A stretch of 55,446 nt of DNA from Aromatoleum toluvorans (GCF_012910905.1 NZ_WTVN01000033.1:1-55446); one strand, 5' to 3'; positions 1 through 8,877 are shown, numbered from the stretch's first letter. The notes: generated by a model not told the origin, from the letters alone. Made by a program: numbers and translations.

Positions 1-82
1 CCCAACCCCTCCCGGTCCCCGCCTCGCACGACCCCACGCGCCGGAAGCCAGGCCACCCCCTTCGTCCAACAGAGGTGAAGAC

Positions 83-1240
83 ATGAACATGCTGCTGCAA
101 GAACTCGCGAACGACGAGAAACAGATCACCGGCTGGCGCCATCACATGCATCGCCACCCCGAACTGGCCTTCGAGGAGCGCCACACCGCCGAATACATCA
201 CCGGCCTGCTGCGCTCCTGGGGCTACGAGGTCGCCACCGGTGTCGGCAAGACCGGCATCGTCGCCTCGCTCAGCGCCGGCGATGGCAAGAAAGCGATCGG
301 CCTGCGCGCCGACATCGACGCGCTGCCGGTGACCGAAACGGCGGCCGGCGACCACCGCAGCACCGTCGAGGGCCGCTCGCACACCTGCGGCCACGACGGT
401 CACAGCGCCATGCTGCTCGGCGCAGCGCAGCACCTGGCGCGCACGCGGAACTTCAACGGCACCGTGCGGCTGATCTTCCAGCCCGCCGAGGAAGTGATGG
501 GCGGCGCGCTGGCGATGATCAACGACGGCCTGTTCGAGCGCTTCCCGATGGACGCCGTGTTCGGCATGCACAACATGCCCGGGCTCGAGCAGGGCAAGAT
601 CCACTTCACGACCGGCCCGGTGATGGCGGCGGTCGACAACTGGGAAATCGAGCTCGGCGGCAAGGGCAGCCACGGCTCGATGCCCGAGCGCAGCATCGAT
701 CCGGTCGTTGCCGGCGCCTCGCTGGTGATGGCCTTGCAGACGATCACGTCGCGCAACGTCGCGCCGCTCGATTCCGCCGTGGTGTCGGTCGGCGCGTTCC
801 TCGCCGGCGACGCCGGCAACGTCATCCCGCAGTCGGCCCTGTTGCGCCTGAGCATCCGCACGAGCCGGCCCGAGACGCGCGACCTCGTGCTCGGCAAGGT
901 GCGCTCGATCACCGCCGCGCAGGCCGAATGCTACGGCGTGACGTGGGAAATCCGCGAAGGCACGCCCGGCGCCGTGCTGGTGAACGATGCCGAACAGACC
1001 GCGTTCGCGGCCAAGGTCGCGAAGGACCTGCTCGGTGCCGACAACGTGGTCACCGACGGCCCCCGCTTCATGGGCAGCGAGGATTTCGCCTTCTTCGCGC
1101 AGCGCAGGCCGGGCACCTACTGCTTCATCGGCAACGGCGACACACCGATGGTGCACCATCCGCAGTACGACTTCGACGACCGCAACCTGCCGGTCGGCGC
1201 GGCATACTGGGTCGCACTCGCGGAATCCTTCCTGCGCTGA
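83..1240 (+). CDS. M20 family metallopeptidase / amidohydrolase (hippurate hydrolase-like)
   Basis: Cytoplasmic metal-dependent amidohydrolase of the M20D group, which cleaves N-acyl amino acids or related amides. The 385-residue length is normal for the family. Visible motifs are RADIDALP at 75-82, HTCGHDGH at 100-107 with metal ligands C102 and H104, QPAEE at 133-137 with the catalytic Glu, GMHN at 161-164 and the late GSEDFAFF at 331-338, with H358/H359 near the C-terminus. The start is preceded by an AGGTGA ribosome site. The 82 bp before it are C-rich and show no other gene. A MarR regulator follows 118 bp downstream on the same strand, so local control is possible. The exact substrate cannot be read from the sequence. 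Confidence 0.9.
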   Translation: MNMLLQELANDEKQITGWRHHMHRHPELAFEERHTAEYITGLLRSWGYEVATGVGKTGIVASLSAGDGKKAIGLRADIDALPVTETAAGDHRSTVEGRSHTCGHDGHSAMLLGAAQHLARTRNFNGTVRLIFQPAEEVMGGALAMINDGLFERFPMDAVFGMHNMPGLEQGKIHFTTGPVMAAVDNWEIELGGKGSHGSMPERSIDPVVAGASLVMALQTITSRNVAPLDSAVVSVGAFLAGDAGNVIPQSALLRLSIRTSRPETRDLVLGKVRSITAAQAECYGVTWEIREGTPGAVLVNDAEQTAFAAKVAKDLLGADNVVTDGPRFMGSEDFAFFAQRRPGTYCFIGNGDTPMVHHPQYDFDDRNLPVGAAYWVALAESFLR

Positions 1241-1358
1241 GCGCGCCAATTATCAGCTTTCGCTGTTGCGCGGGGGGCAACTCCGTCATAATCGGGGCGC
1301 CCCCTTTCACGCGCCGACGGAGTTTTCCGGACGACATGGTCGCCGGCAACGCATTCTG

Positions 1359-1811
1359 ATGAACGACACCAACGCGCCCTACCTCACCTACAAGCTCGAC
1401 CTGATCAAGACCATTTCGATCAAGGCGGGCAACGCGTATTACAAGAAGGCCTTCGGACTGGGCGTGCGCGAGCTGCGCGTGCTGCGCCTCGTGCATGACC
1501 ACCCCGGCATCACGGCGAAGGATCTCGGTAACATGCTGGTCCTCGACAAGACGCTGCTATCGAAGAACATCGCGTTTCTCGAGGATCGCGGCTTGATCAC
1601 GCGCAGCCCGAACGCCAACGACAACCGTCAGCAGTTCCTCGCCCTCACCGAGGTCGGCATGCGGGTGTGGCGCGAAGGCGAAGAGATCGGCCGCGGGCTG
1701 GAACGCGAGATGTTCGCGGACCTGAGCAGCGAGGACTGGAACCAGCTGCACACCCTGCTGGACAGGGTGCTGGTTTCGCTCGACAAATGGCAGGAGTCGC
1801 ACCGCAAGTAA
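1359..1811 (+). CDS. MarR family winged-helix transcriptional regulator
   Basis: A 150-residue protein with the MarR layout: an N-terminal dimerisation helix, then a winged helix around residues 30-95, including the ITAKDLGNML and KTLLSKNIAFLEDRGLITR segments. The following wing carries NANDNRQQ where the family usually has D-R-R. The in-frame open region runs further upstream, but the ATG at 1359 fits the family length. A CATAAT hexamer at 1288-1293 could serve as its -10. It lies downstream of the amidohydrolase and converges on alkA with a 10 bp gap and no clear terminator. The ligand and target genes are unknown. Confidence 0.85.
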   Translation: MNDTNAPYLTYKLDLIKTISIKAGNAYYKKAFGLGVRELRVLRLVHDHPGITAKDLGNMLVLDKTLLSKNIAFLEDRGLITRSPNANDNRQQFLALTEVGMRVWREGEEIGRGLEREMFADLSSEDWNQLHTLLDRVLVSLDKWQESHRK

Positions 1812-1821
1812 TGCGCGGCGC

Positions 1822-2724
1822 TCAATACGCTGCGGTCGCGCCGGCTGCCCAGAGGTGGGCGGCCACCAGCGCACGCCACGGCGCGTAGCGGGCGAGCCAC
1901 GCCTTCGCCTCGGCTTCGCCCACCCTGCCCTCCGTCCCGAGCAGCGCCTGCAGCCCCCTGCGCACGGCGACGTCGCCGTGCAGCGAGCCGTCGAGCCAGC
2001 CAAAGCCCCGCAGCAGCACGTAGTCGACGGTCCACGGCCCCACCCCGCGCACGGCGAGCAGGCTCGTGCGAATCTGCTCGACCGGGGCCGCCGCCGCCCA
2101 CGCATCGAGCGGCAAATCCCCGTCGGCCACCAGCCGGGCGAGCGCCCGCAGCGTACGCGCCTTCGCCGACGAAAAACCGGCTGCGCGCAGGTCCTCCTCC
2201 GCCAGCAAGGCGAGCCGCGCCGCATCCGGGTAGCACAACAGCCCCGATGCATGACGCACGCCGGCGGCAATTATCAGCCGCCGCCGCAGCGACACGGCGG
2301 CCTTGAGGCTGATCTGCTGCCCGGTCACCGCCCAGGTGAGCGCCTCGAACGGCGTCGCGGTCAGCGGCACACGCAGGCCCGCGCGGACCGCGATCATCCG
2401 GCCGATGGCCGGATCGCCGCGGAAACGCTCCTCGAAGGCCTCGACCGCCTGCTCGAGCCCCAGCATGCGCCGCACCATCGGTTCGAATCGGGCGTCGAGA
2501 TCGCGCCCCGCTTCCGCGTCGAGCGCGATTTCCGCAGTCGCCACCTCCGTATCGAAACGCACGCTCAGGCACGCGGGCGTTCCGTCCCACAGCATGCCCT
2601 TGCGCAGCGAATCGTCGGTCACGCGCTCGGCGACCTCTTCCGCATCACGACGATGGAAGGCGAGGATGTCGGCGGGGCGGAAACCGGCCGGCAGAGGAAT
2701 CGAGACCGTGGTCCGCTGCGTCAT
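1822..2724 (-). CDS. alkA: DNA-3-methyladenine glycosylase 2 (AlkA)
   Basis: Base-excision glycosylase that removes alkylated purines from DNA. The 300-residue protein has an N-terminal AlkA-like domain and a helix-hairpin-helix domain around 215-250 (LAVRGVGPWTVDYVLLRG). The catalytic aspartate is probably D251 in LHGDVAV, matching the position of the AlkA active-site Asp. The open frame extends further upstream inside ada, but the ATG at 2724 overlaps the ada stop as ATGA and gives a proper N-terminus. Translation is therefore probably coupled to ada. The pairing with ada and the Ada box upstream point to one adaptive-response operon. Confidence 0.9.
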   Translation of the reverse strand: MTQRTTVSIPLPAGFRPADILAFHRRDAEEVAERVTDDSLRKGMLWDGTPACLSVRFDTEVATAEIALDAEAGRDLDARFEPMVRRMLGLEQAVEAFEERFRGDPAIGRMIAVRAGLRVPLTATPFEALTWAVTGQQISLKAAVSLRRRLIIAAGVRHASGLLCYPDAARLALLAEEDLRAAGFSSAKARTLRALARLVADGDLPLDAWAAAAPVEQIRTSLLAVRGVGPWTVDYVLLRGFGWLDGSLHGDVAVRRGLQALLGTEGRVGEAEAKAWLARYAPWRALVAAHLWAAGATAAY

Positions 2725-3800
2725 CGCGCCGCTTCGCGCGCCAGCAGGCGCCGCTTGCGCTCCACGCCCCAGCGGTACCCCGACAGGCCGCCGTCGCTGC
2801 GCACCACCCGATGGCAGGGAATCGCCACGGCGAGGCGGTTCGCCGCGCAAGCGCCGGCCACCGCGCGCACCGCCTTCGGCGCGCCGATGCGATTGGCGAT
2901 ATCCGTGTACGTCACCGTCTCGCCGGCCGGAATCGCCTGCAGAGCCTGCCACACGCGCATCTGGAACGCGGTGCCGCGCACGTCGAGCGGCAGGTCCAGC
3001 CCGAGTCCGGGCGCCTCGACGAAGCCGACCACCGTCGCCACGACCCGCTCGTAATCGGCATCGCCGCCGATCAGGTCGGCGCGCGGGAAACGATCCTGGA
3101 GATCACGCACCAGCACGTCCGGATCGTCGTCGATGAGGATCGCGCACACGCCGCGCTCGGTGCTGGCGACGAGGATCGCGCCGAGCGAACACTCGCCGAC
3201 GGCGAAGCGGATCTGCTGCCGCGCGCCGCCGGCGCGGTAGCTGCCGGCGCTCATCCCCAGGGTCCGGCCGGCCTCCTCGTAGAAGCGCCCGCTCGATCCA
3301 TAGCCCGCCGCGTAGATCGCCCCGGTCACGGTTTCCTCTTCATTCAGTGTCGCCTTCATCCGCGCCGCACGGCACGCCCTGGCGTAGGCACGCGGCGTGG
3401 TGCCGGTCACGGCCTTGAACACCCGATGCACATGGAAGGGGCTCAGGTTCGCCGCGCGCGCGAGCTCCTCCAGCGTCGGCGGACGCTCCGCCAGCGCGAT
3501 CTGTCGGCACAGGCCCGCCACCATCTCCGCCTGCTGTTGCGACGGCGCCTGCCCCGAAGGCGAGCACCGCCGGCACGGCCGGTACCCGGCCCCGGCCGCT
3601 TCCGCGGCAGTGGCGAAGAATTCGACGTTCTCGGGCCGCGGCAGGCGTGCCGCACAGGAAGGCCGGCAATACACGCCGGTCGTCCTCACCGCGTAGCAGA
3701 ACTGGCCGTCCGCCCGCGCATCACGCGCCTGCACCGCCGCCCAGCGCGGATCGGCCGTCGTTGTCGCCGCGCGCATCTCGATCTGCCTCGACATCTTCAT
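2721..3800 (-). CDS. ada: Bifunctional Ada: methylphosphotriester/O6-methylguanine-DNA methyltransferase and AraC-type activator
   Basis: Suicide alkyl-transfer repair protein and activator of the adaptive response. The 359 residues carry all expected parts. The N-terminal zinc domain has C45, C49, C76 and C79, where C45 (TGVYCRPSC) should accept methyl from phosphotriesters. An AraC helix-turn-helix spans about 95-190. The C-terminal O6-alkylguanine transferase has active site PCHRV at 328-332, C329. Length matches E. coli Ada (354). alkA follows with a 4-nt overlap. A match to the Ada binding site lies about 65 bp upstream, so autoregulation after methylation is likely. Confidence 0.95.
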   Translation of the reverse strand: MKMSRQIEMRAATTTADPRWAAVQARDARADGQFCYAVRTTGVYCRPSCAARLPRPENVEFFATAAEAAGAGYRPCRRCSPSGQAPSQQQAEMVAGLCRQIALAERPPTLEELARAANLSPFHVHRVFKAVTGTTPRAYARACRAARMKATLNEEETVTGAIYAAGYGSSGRFYEEAGRTLGMSAGSYRAGGARQQIRFAVGECSLGAILVASTERGVCAILIDDDPDVLVRDLQDRFPRADLIGGDADYERVVATVVGFVEAPGLGLDLPLDVRGTAFQMRVWQALQAIPAGETVTYTDIANRIGAPKAVRAVAGACAANRLAVAIPCHRVVRSDGGLSGYRWGVERKRRLLAREAAR

Positions 3801-3826
3801 CGCCTTGTCCGATTCCGATGCATCAC

Positions 3827-3876
3827 ACTCTAGGCGTGCGTCGCGCCGGGCGCACTCCGCTCCTTGCTTTCGAATT
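3827..3876 (-). promoter_or_regulatory. Predicted Ada box and promoter of ada-alkA
   Basis: On the minus strand the sequence AATTCGAAAGCAA (3864-3876) fits the E. coli Ada box pattern AAT-N6-GCAA exactly. A possible -10, TAGAGT, lies 31 nt further downstream at 3827-3832, a distance similar to the E. coli ada promoter. The ada start codon is at 3800. The match is seen directly. Its function is inferred from the known methylated-Ada target. Confidence 0.6.
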
Positions 3877-3890
3877 CGACCGCGCGGCGG

Positions 3891-4100
3891 TCACTTTCTC
3901 AGCGGCTTCAGCAGGTCGGACAAGCCGTTGTGGTCGAGTTCGTGCATCAGCGCGAGCAACTGCCCCAGCCTGCCCGGCGGAAAACCTTCGCGCGCGAACC
4001 AGTTCAGATAATTCCCGGGCAGGTCGGCGATCAGGCGCCCCTTGTACTTGCCGAAGGGCATCGCGGTCGTCACGAGAGCTTCGAGGTGCTCGGAATTCAT
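3891..4100 (-). CDS. DUF3820 family small protein (putative quorum-sensing-regulated virulence factor family)
   Basis: A 69-residue protein containing MPFGKYKGRLIADLP, NYLNWFAREGFPPGRLGQLLALM and a C-terminal LLKPLR. These are the hallmarks of DUF3820 (QSregVF_b), whose molecular role is unclear. The open frame reads far upstream through pepD, but the ATG at 4100 overlaps the pepD stop by 4 nt (ATGA) and starts the family domain at once. Coupled translation with pepD is therefore likely. No membrane segment or signal peptide is present. The family name does not establish a virulence role here. Confidence 0.8.
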   Translation of the reverse strand: MNSEHLEALVTTAMPFGKYKGRLIADLPGNYLNWFAREGFPPGRLGQLLALMHELDHNGLSDLLKPLRK

Positions 4101-5578
4101 GCCGCGCTCTTCCCGGCAGTCGCGGCGAGGATCGCGCCCAGCAGATGCCACACGCGCCCCACCGAGGCGATCTCGACACGCTCGCCCGGCGCATGCGCGC
4201 CGCGTATCGTCGGACCGAAAGACACGATCTGCATGTCGGGGTACTTCGCCGCGATCAGGCCGCATTCGAGCCCGGCGTGGATCACCTGGACCTGCGACTC
4301 GGCCCCGAACTCGCGCCGATACACGTCCCGGCACAGTGCGAGCAGCGGCGAATCGGCCCGCGGCGCCCAGCCGGGGTAGTGGCCTGACGCCACCGCGGAC
4401 GTCCCCGAGAGCCCGAACAGGCTCACGATTTCCTCGCCGAGCGCAACCGCGGCGCCGTCCAGCAGCGAGCGCACCATGAAACTGCACGAGCCGCCATCGG
4501 GTCGCAGCGCAACGATCCCGAGGTTGTTCGAGGTCTCGACCACGCCCGGCACGCTCAGGCTGCGGCGCCTTACCCCGTGCGGCGCCGCGTGCAGCGATCC
4601 GAGCCACGCCGCCTGTTCCGGCGCGGCCATCACCGGCCCCGCCTCCGCCACGGGGACCGCGCGCAGGCTCACGCCCTCGTCCACACCGCGCAACTCCTCG
4701 CGCAGCCGCGCCTGCCACGCCGCCAGCACGGCTTCCAGTTCGCCCCGGTATCCGCCCGGCAGCACCACCCTCGCCCACGCGTCGCGCGGCAAGGCATTGC
4801 GTGCGGAGCCCCCTTCGAGCGCCGCGAGGCGCATGCCGAATCGTCGCTCCAGGTCACGCAGCACGCGCACGAGCAGCTTGATCGCATTGCCCCGTTCCTC
4901 ATGGATATCGACGCCCGAATGCCCGCCACGCAGGCCATGCACCGCCACCCGCCACTGCTCCATCCCGGTCGGGCACGCCTCCGCCCGCCCCGCGCGCTGC
5001 ACATTCACGTCCAGCCCGCCGGCGCAGCCGATGAAGAACTCGCCCCACTCCTCCGTGTCTAGATTCAGCATCACCCGCCCCTGCAGCATGCCCGCCGCAA
5101 GCCCCTGCGCGCCGCCCATGCCGGCCTCCTCGTCCACGGTCAGCAAGGCCTCGAGCGGCCCGTGCACGAGCGCATCGTCTTCCAGCACCGCGAGGATCAG
5201 CGCCACGCCGATCCCGTTGTCGGCACCGAGCGTCGTCTCGGCGGCGGTGAGCCAGTCGCCGTCCCGCAGCACCCGGATCGGATCGCGCGAGAAGTCGTGC
5301 GGCGAATCCGCCGTCTTCTGGCACACCATGTCCAGATGCGCCTGCAGCACGACGCCCGGCGCGCCCTCGCAGCCACGGCTCGCGGGTTTGCGGATCAGCA
5401 GGTTCCCCGCGGCATCGACCGACACCGCCAGCCCCCGCGCACGGGCCCGCTCGCCCAGCAGGTCGCGCAGCGCGCCCTCTCCCTTGGACTGGCGCGGCGT
5501 GCCGCACAGCGTGGAAAAATGCGCCCACACGGCGGCAGGCTCGAGGGCGGAAAACACGGACGGGAGAGATTCGGACAT
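4097..5578 (-). CDS. pepD: Aminoacyl-histidine dipeptidase / cytosol non-specific dipeptidase (PepD, M20C)
   Basis: Zinc dipeptidase of the cytoplasm, acting on Xaa-His and other dipeptides. The 493 residues align along their length with E. coli PepD (485). Recognisable blocks are VVLQAHLDMV, TLGADNGIG, LLTVDEEAGMGGA, GLRGGHSGVDIH, VVETSNNLG and the C-terminal IHAGLECGLIAAKYPDM. The ATG at 5578 (MSESLPSVF) starts where E. coli PepD starts. An upstream ATG at 5620 would add a proline-rich stretch with no family match. Neither start has a strong ribosome site. The gene overlaps the downstream DUF3820 gene by 4 nt. Confidence 0.92.
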   Translation of the reverse strand: MSESLPSVFSALEPAAVWAHFSTLCGTPRQSKGEGALRDLLGERARARGLAVSVDAAGNLLIRKPASRGCEGAPGVVLQAHLDMVCQKTADSPHDFSRDPIRVLRDGDWLTAAETTLGADNGIGVALILAVLEDDALVHGPLEALLTVDEEAGMGGAQGLAAGMLQGRVMLNLDTEEWGEFFIGCAGGLDVNVQRAGRAEACPTGMEQWRVAVHGLRGGHSGVDIHEERGNAIKLLVRVLRDLERRFGMRLAALEGGSARNALPRDAWARVVLPGGYRGELEAVLAAWQARLREELRGVDEGVSLRAVPVAEAGPVMAAPEQAAWLGSLHAAPHGVRRRSLSVPGVVETSNNLGIVALRPDGGSCSFMVRSLLDGAAVALGEEIVSLFGLSGTSAVASGHYPGWAPRADSPLLALCRDVYRREFGAESQVQVIHAGLECGLIAAKYPDMQIVSFGPTIRGAHAPGERVEIASVGRVWHLLGAILAATAGKSAA

Positions 5579-5772
5579 GGCAGGGTGATCGGGGACAAGG
5601 GGCGGCAACCAGGGTGCCATGGTAAGCCACGCCGGGCGTGCGGTGTCCGCGCCGCACGCAACGTCGGCATCGAATCAACCTGCGTCGAGAATTCCATCGC
5701 CATCCACCTTTCCAAAGGCCATACTTGAAACGTGCGGAAAACCGTATCGGCTGCGCCAACAAGGGGACTGTC

Positions 5773-6447
5773 ATGAGCGAAGAGTTCGAAAAGGTTGAAC
5801 GCGACGTGGAAGCGGCGATCGACGGCGACCCCGCTTCGGTCGCCGAGCGCGTGCGGACGATCACGCTGGGCGCGCTATCGCACGGCAAGCTGGACGCCGA
5901 CGCGCTGAAACAGGTCACCAACGCCGTCCTGAAAGGTGCGCAGCAAGGCATCGAGCGGCCGGACCGCGAGCGCATGGAAGCGATCCGCGAAGCCGTGCGC
6001 GGGCTGGACGAAGCGCTCGCCACGGCGGCCCAGGCGACGCTGCTCGCCGTCAAGGAGGCGGTCGGCCGCGGCAGCGAATACTCGCGCCAGGAGATCCGCG
6101 GCACACTCGATCAGCTCGGAGCGATGGAGTCCAACTTCCTGCGCACGCTGGCCGATGCCGGGCGCGGCGCCACGGGCCTCGTGCGCACGACCTTGCATGA
6201 GCTCACCGAGCATGCCCGCAACAGCGGCACCGCGATCGGCGGACGCGTGGCGAATGCCGGGGCCGACCTCGCCCGTGCCGTCGCGGATCTCACGCGCGAG
6301 CAGGTGCAGAGCGGTGCGCAGACCCTACGCAACGAAGCGGGGCTGCTTGCCGCACTCGCCTCCGGCATGCTCAGGGGAGTCGCCGACCGCTTGCATCCGG
6401 CGGGCGCCGACGAGGCCAAGGGCGAACCGCGCGATCCGCAGGCCTGA
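5773..6447 (+). CDS. DUF6781-like alpha-helical protein (phasin-like composition)
   Basis: A 224-residue, Ala-rich, almost wholly helical and acidic protein without a signal peptide or membrane segment. It opens MSEEFEKVERDVEAAI and repeats long amphipathic helices rich in A, R, E and L, as phasins and other coiled-coil surface proteins do. I recall this type as DUF6781, commonly found beside AarF/UbiB-like genes, but cannot verify it here. The AAGGGGA ribosome site before ATG 5773 supports the start. Its stop overlaps the start of the kinase-like gene (TGATG), so the two are probably made together. No enzymatic motif is visible. Confidence 0.7.
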   Translation: MSEEFEKVERDVEAAIDGDPASVAERVRTITLGALSHGKLDADALKQVTNAVLKGAQQGIERPDRERMEAIREAVRGLDEALATAAQATLLAVKEAVGRGSEYSRQEIRGTLDQLGAMESNFLRTLADAGRGATGLVRTTLHELTEHARNSGTAIGGRVANAGADLARAVADLTREQVQSGAQTLRNEAGLLAALASGMLRGVADRLHPAGADEAKGEPRDPQA

Positions 6448-8135
6448 TGCTGTGGAAAGCGCTCGGTGCCGCGCGTGAGCTGACGCGCGCCCACGACATC
6501 GCCGCAGTCCTCGTCCGTTACGGCTTCGGCGACCTCGTACGCCGCATAGGCATGGCCGACGCGCTCGAGCGCGCCGGACGGGCCCTGCACTGGCACGAAC
6601 CGGAAGAGCTCGCGCGGCTGGAGCCGCCCGCCCGGGTGCGCCGGGCGTTCGAGGAACTCGGCCCGACCTTCATCAAGCTCGGCCAGATCCTCGCCACGCG
6701 GGTCGACCTGTTCCCGCCCGAATGGATCGTCGAGTTCGGCCGCCTGCAGGATGCCGCCCCGGCGGTCCCGTTCGAACAGGTGCGCGAACAGCTCACCGAG
6801 GATCTCGGCGAAGCGCCGGAAAGCGCGTTCGCCGAAATCGACACGCAGCCCGTCGCCGCCGCCTCGCTCGCCCAGGTTTACCGCGCGCGCCTGCACGACG
6901 GCCGCGCAGTCATCCTGAAGGTGCGCCGGCCGGGCATTCGCCCGACCGTGGAAGCCGACCTGCAGCTGCTCGCGCGCGTCGCGGAGATCATCGAAGCCGA
7001 GGCGCCGGACCTGCGCCGCTATCGGCCCTGCCAGATCGTGCACGAATTCACCCTGTCCTTGCGCCGCGAACTGGACTTCGCCGCCGAATGCCGCTATGCG
7101 GAACGCGTCGCGACGAGCTTCGTCGAGCGGCCGGACATCGTCATTCCGCGCGTGCACTGGCAGTGGTGCGGCGAACGCCTGAACGTCCAGGACTACATCG
7201 ACGGCATCCCCGGACGCGACCTCGCCGCCGTCGATGCCGCGGGGCTGGAACGCAAGCTCCTCGCGCGCCGTGGCGCATCGGCGGTCCTGAAGATGATGCT
7301 GGAGGACGGCTTTTTCCATGCCGACCCGCACCCCGGCAATGTTTTCTACCTGCATGGAAACCGCATCGCCTTCATCGATTTCGGCATGGTCGGCCGGCTC
7401 TCCGAGGCGCGCCGCTACGAGCTCGCGGTCCTGCTCAACGGCCTCGTCTCGAACGACGCCGCCGCCGTTGCCGACGTGCTGCTCGAGTGGCGCGACGCGG
7501 AAGCCCCCGAAACCGAGCCGGAGCGCCTGCGCCACGAGATCGACACCTTCGTCGACCAGTACAAGGGCGTGCCGCTGAAACAGCTCGATATCGGCGCGAT
7601 GCTGTCCGATCTCGTCATGATCCTGCGCGAACACGGCCTGTCGCTGCCGCCCGACCTGTCCCTGCTCATCAAGGCCTTCATCACCCTGGAAGGCATGGGC
7701 CGGCAGCTCGATCCCGATTTCGACATGGGCGCCGAGGCCGCGCCCTTCCTGCGGCGCGTGCTGCTCGCACACCATGCGCCCGGTGCGATCGCCCGCCGCA
7801 GCTGGCGCACGCTCGGCGACGCGGTCGACCTCGTCACCGGCCTGCCACGCGACCTCAGCCAGCTCTTCCGCTCGGCGCGGCGCGGGAAACTGCAGGTGCA
7901 GGTCGACATCGTCTCGCTCAAGCGTCTCGGCGATCAGCTCGACCGCGCCGCCACGCGCATGACCATCGGCATCGTCACCGCCGCACTGATCATCGGCTCG
8001 GCGATCGTCATGACCGTCGTGGGCGATCCGGGCTTCGCCGGCCTGAATACGCTCGGCCTGCTGGGCTTCTTCGGCGCGGTGGCCGGCGGCATCGCCGTGC
8101 TCCTGTCCATCTGGCGCGGCGGGCGGCACGATTGA
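6447..8135 (+). CDS. UbiB/AarF/ABC1 family atypical kinase-like ATPase
   Basis: Membrane-anchored ABC1/UbiB-family protein of 562 residues, a family linked to ubiquinone biosynthesis and lipid trafficking. Diagnostic motifs are KLGQ at 77-80 in the KxGQ segment, the Ala-rich AAASLAQVY loop at 137-145 in place of a glycine-rich loop, invariant Lys K158, HADPHPGN at 291-298 and DFGMVG at 311-316. Two hydrophobic helices near 510-560 form a C-terminal anchor. It is translationally coupled to the upstream DUF6781-like gene. True UbiB usually sits with ubiE-ubiJ, which are absent here, so this may be a paralogue. I leave the symbol blank. Confidence 0.9.
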   Translation: MLWKALGAARELTRAHDIAAVLVRYGFGDLVRRIGMADALERAGRALHWHEPEELARLEPPARVRRAFEELGPTFIKLGQILATRVDLFPPEWIVEFGRLQDAAPAVPFEQVREQLTEDLGEAPESAFAEIDTQPVAAASLAQVYRARLHDGRAVILKVRRPGIRPTVEADLQLLARVAEIIEAEAPDLRRYRPCQIVHEFTLSLRRELDFAAECRYAERVATSFVERPDIVIPRVHWQWCGERLNVQDYIDGIPGRDLAAVDAAGLERKLLARRGASAVLKMMLEDGFFHADPHPGNVFYLHGNRIAFIDFGMVGRLSEARRYELAVLLNGLVSNDAAAVADVLLEWRDAEAPETEPERLRHEIDTFVDQYKGVPLKQLDIGAMLSDLVMILREHGLSLPPDLSLLIKAFITLEGMGRQLDPDFDMGAEAAPFLRRVLLAHHAPGAIARRSWRTLGDAVDLVTGLPRDLSQLFRSARRGKLQVQVDIVSLKRLGDQLDRAATRMTIGIVTAALIIGSAIVMTVVGDPGFAGLNTLGLLGFFGAVAGGIAVLLSIWRGGRHD

Positions 8136-8168
8136 TTCTGCCGCGCCGCGGCCTGCCGGACGGAAGAC

Positions 8169-8876
8169 TCACGCAGCGCGGCCCTCGCCCGCCTCCTCGT
8201 AGGTCCGCCCGTCGCGGATGCGATAGATCCGTCGGAACGTCGGAATGATCTTCTCGTCGTGCGTGACGACGATGATCGCCGTGCGGTACTGCTCGGCCAT
8301 CCGGTTCAGGATGCGCACGACGTTCAGCGCACGTTCGCTGTCGAGCGGCGCCGTCGGCTCGTCGGCGAGCACGATCGGCGGGCGGTTGACGAGCGCCCGC
8401 GCGATCGCGACCCGCTGCTGCTCGCCGCCGGAGAGCTCCGCGGGCGACGCCTTCGCGCGGTGGCCGACGTCGAGCGCCTCGAGCAGCTCGACCGCCATCC
8501 GCCGCGCCTCGCGGTTGGGTTTCCCGGCGAGCATCGGCAGCAGCGCGATGTTGTCGGTGACGTCGAGAAACGGAATCAGGTAAGGCGCCTGGAACACGAA
8601 ACCGATGCTGTCGCGCCGCAGGCCGCGCAGATCGCGTATCTTCCAGCCGCCATCGAACACCGGCACGCCGCCGAGCGCCATGAACCCCTTCGTCGGCTCG
8701 ATCACCGCGCCGAGACACTTCAACAGCGTGCTCTTGCCCGAGCCGCTCGGCCCGATCAACCCCACCACCTCGCCCGGCGCGATCGTCATGTCGACGCCCT
8801 TCAACGCATCGACCGCGGCATCGCCCTCGCCGTAACGCTTGCCCAGCCCCCTGACCTCGATCGCCGGCGCATCCAT
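8169..8876 (-). CDS. ABC transporter ATP-binding protein (LolD/MacB/DevA type)
   Basis: ATPase subunit of a three-gene exporter, 235 residues. Walker A GPSGSGKST is at 42-50, the Q-loop is in FVFQAPYL near 93-100, the signature LSGGEQQ is at 148-154 and Walker B ends in ADEP at 171-174. The D-loop region reads PTAPLD rather than the more common PTAALD. The switch His is in VVTHDEK. It lies 1 bp downstream of the FtsX-type permease and is the last gene of the tetR-hlyD-permease-ATPase operon. Such systems energise extrusion of lipids, peptides or drugs. The substrate is unknown. Confidence 0.92.
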   Translation of the reverse strand: MDAPAIEVRGLGKRYGEGDAAVDALKGVDMTIAPGEVVGLIGPSGSGKSTLLKCLGAVIEPTKGFMALGGVPVFDGGWKIRDLRGLRRDSIGFVFQAPYLIPFLDVTDNIALLPMLAGKPNREARRMAVELLEALDVGHRAKASPAELSGGEQQRVAIARALVNRPPIVLADEPTAPLDSERALNVVRILNRMAEQYRTAIIVVTHDEKIIPTFRRIYRIRDGRTYEEAGEGRAA

Positions 8877-8877
8877 C

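Noticed and set aside
2470-2500. GGTTCGAATC resembling a tRNA T-loop
   Set aside because: It lies inside alkA coding sequence and no acceptor, D or anticodon stems flank it. A similar GGTTCGAAT occurs inside tsaB (near 17646).
6111-8129. A 672-codon minus-strand open frame opposite the UbiB-family gene
   Set aside because: Complementary-strand artefact of high GC at third positions. The plus-strand protein has all kinase-like motifs.
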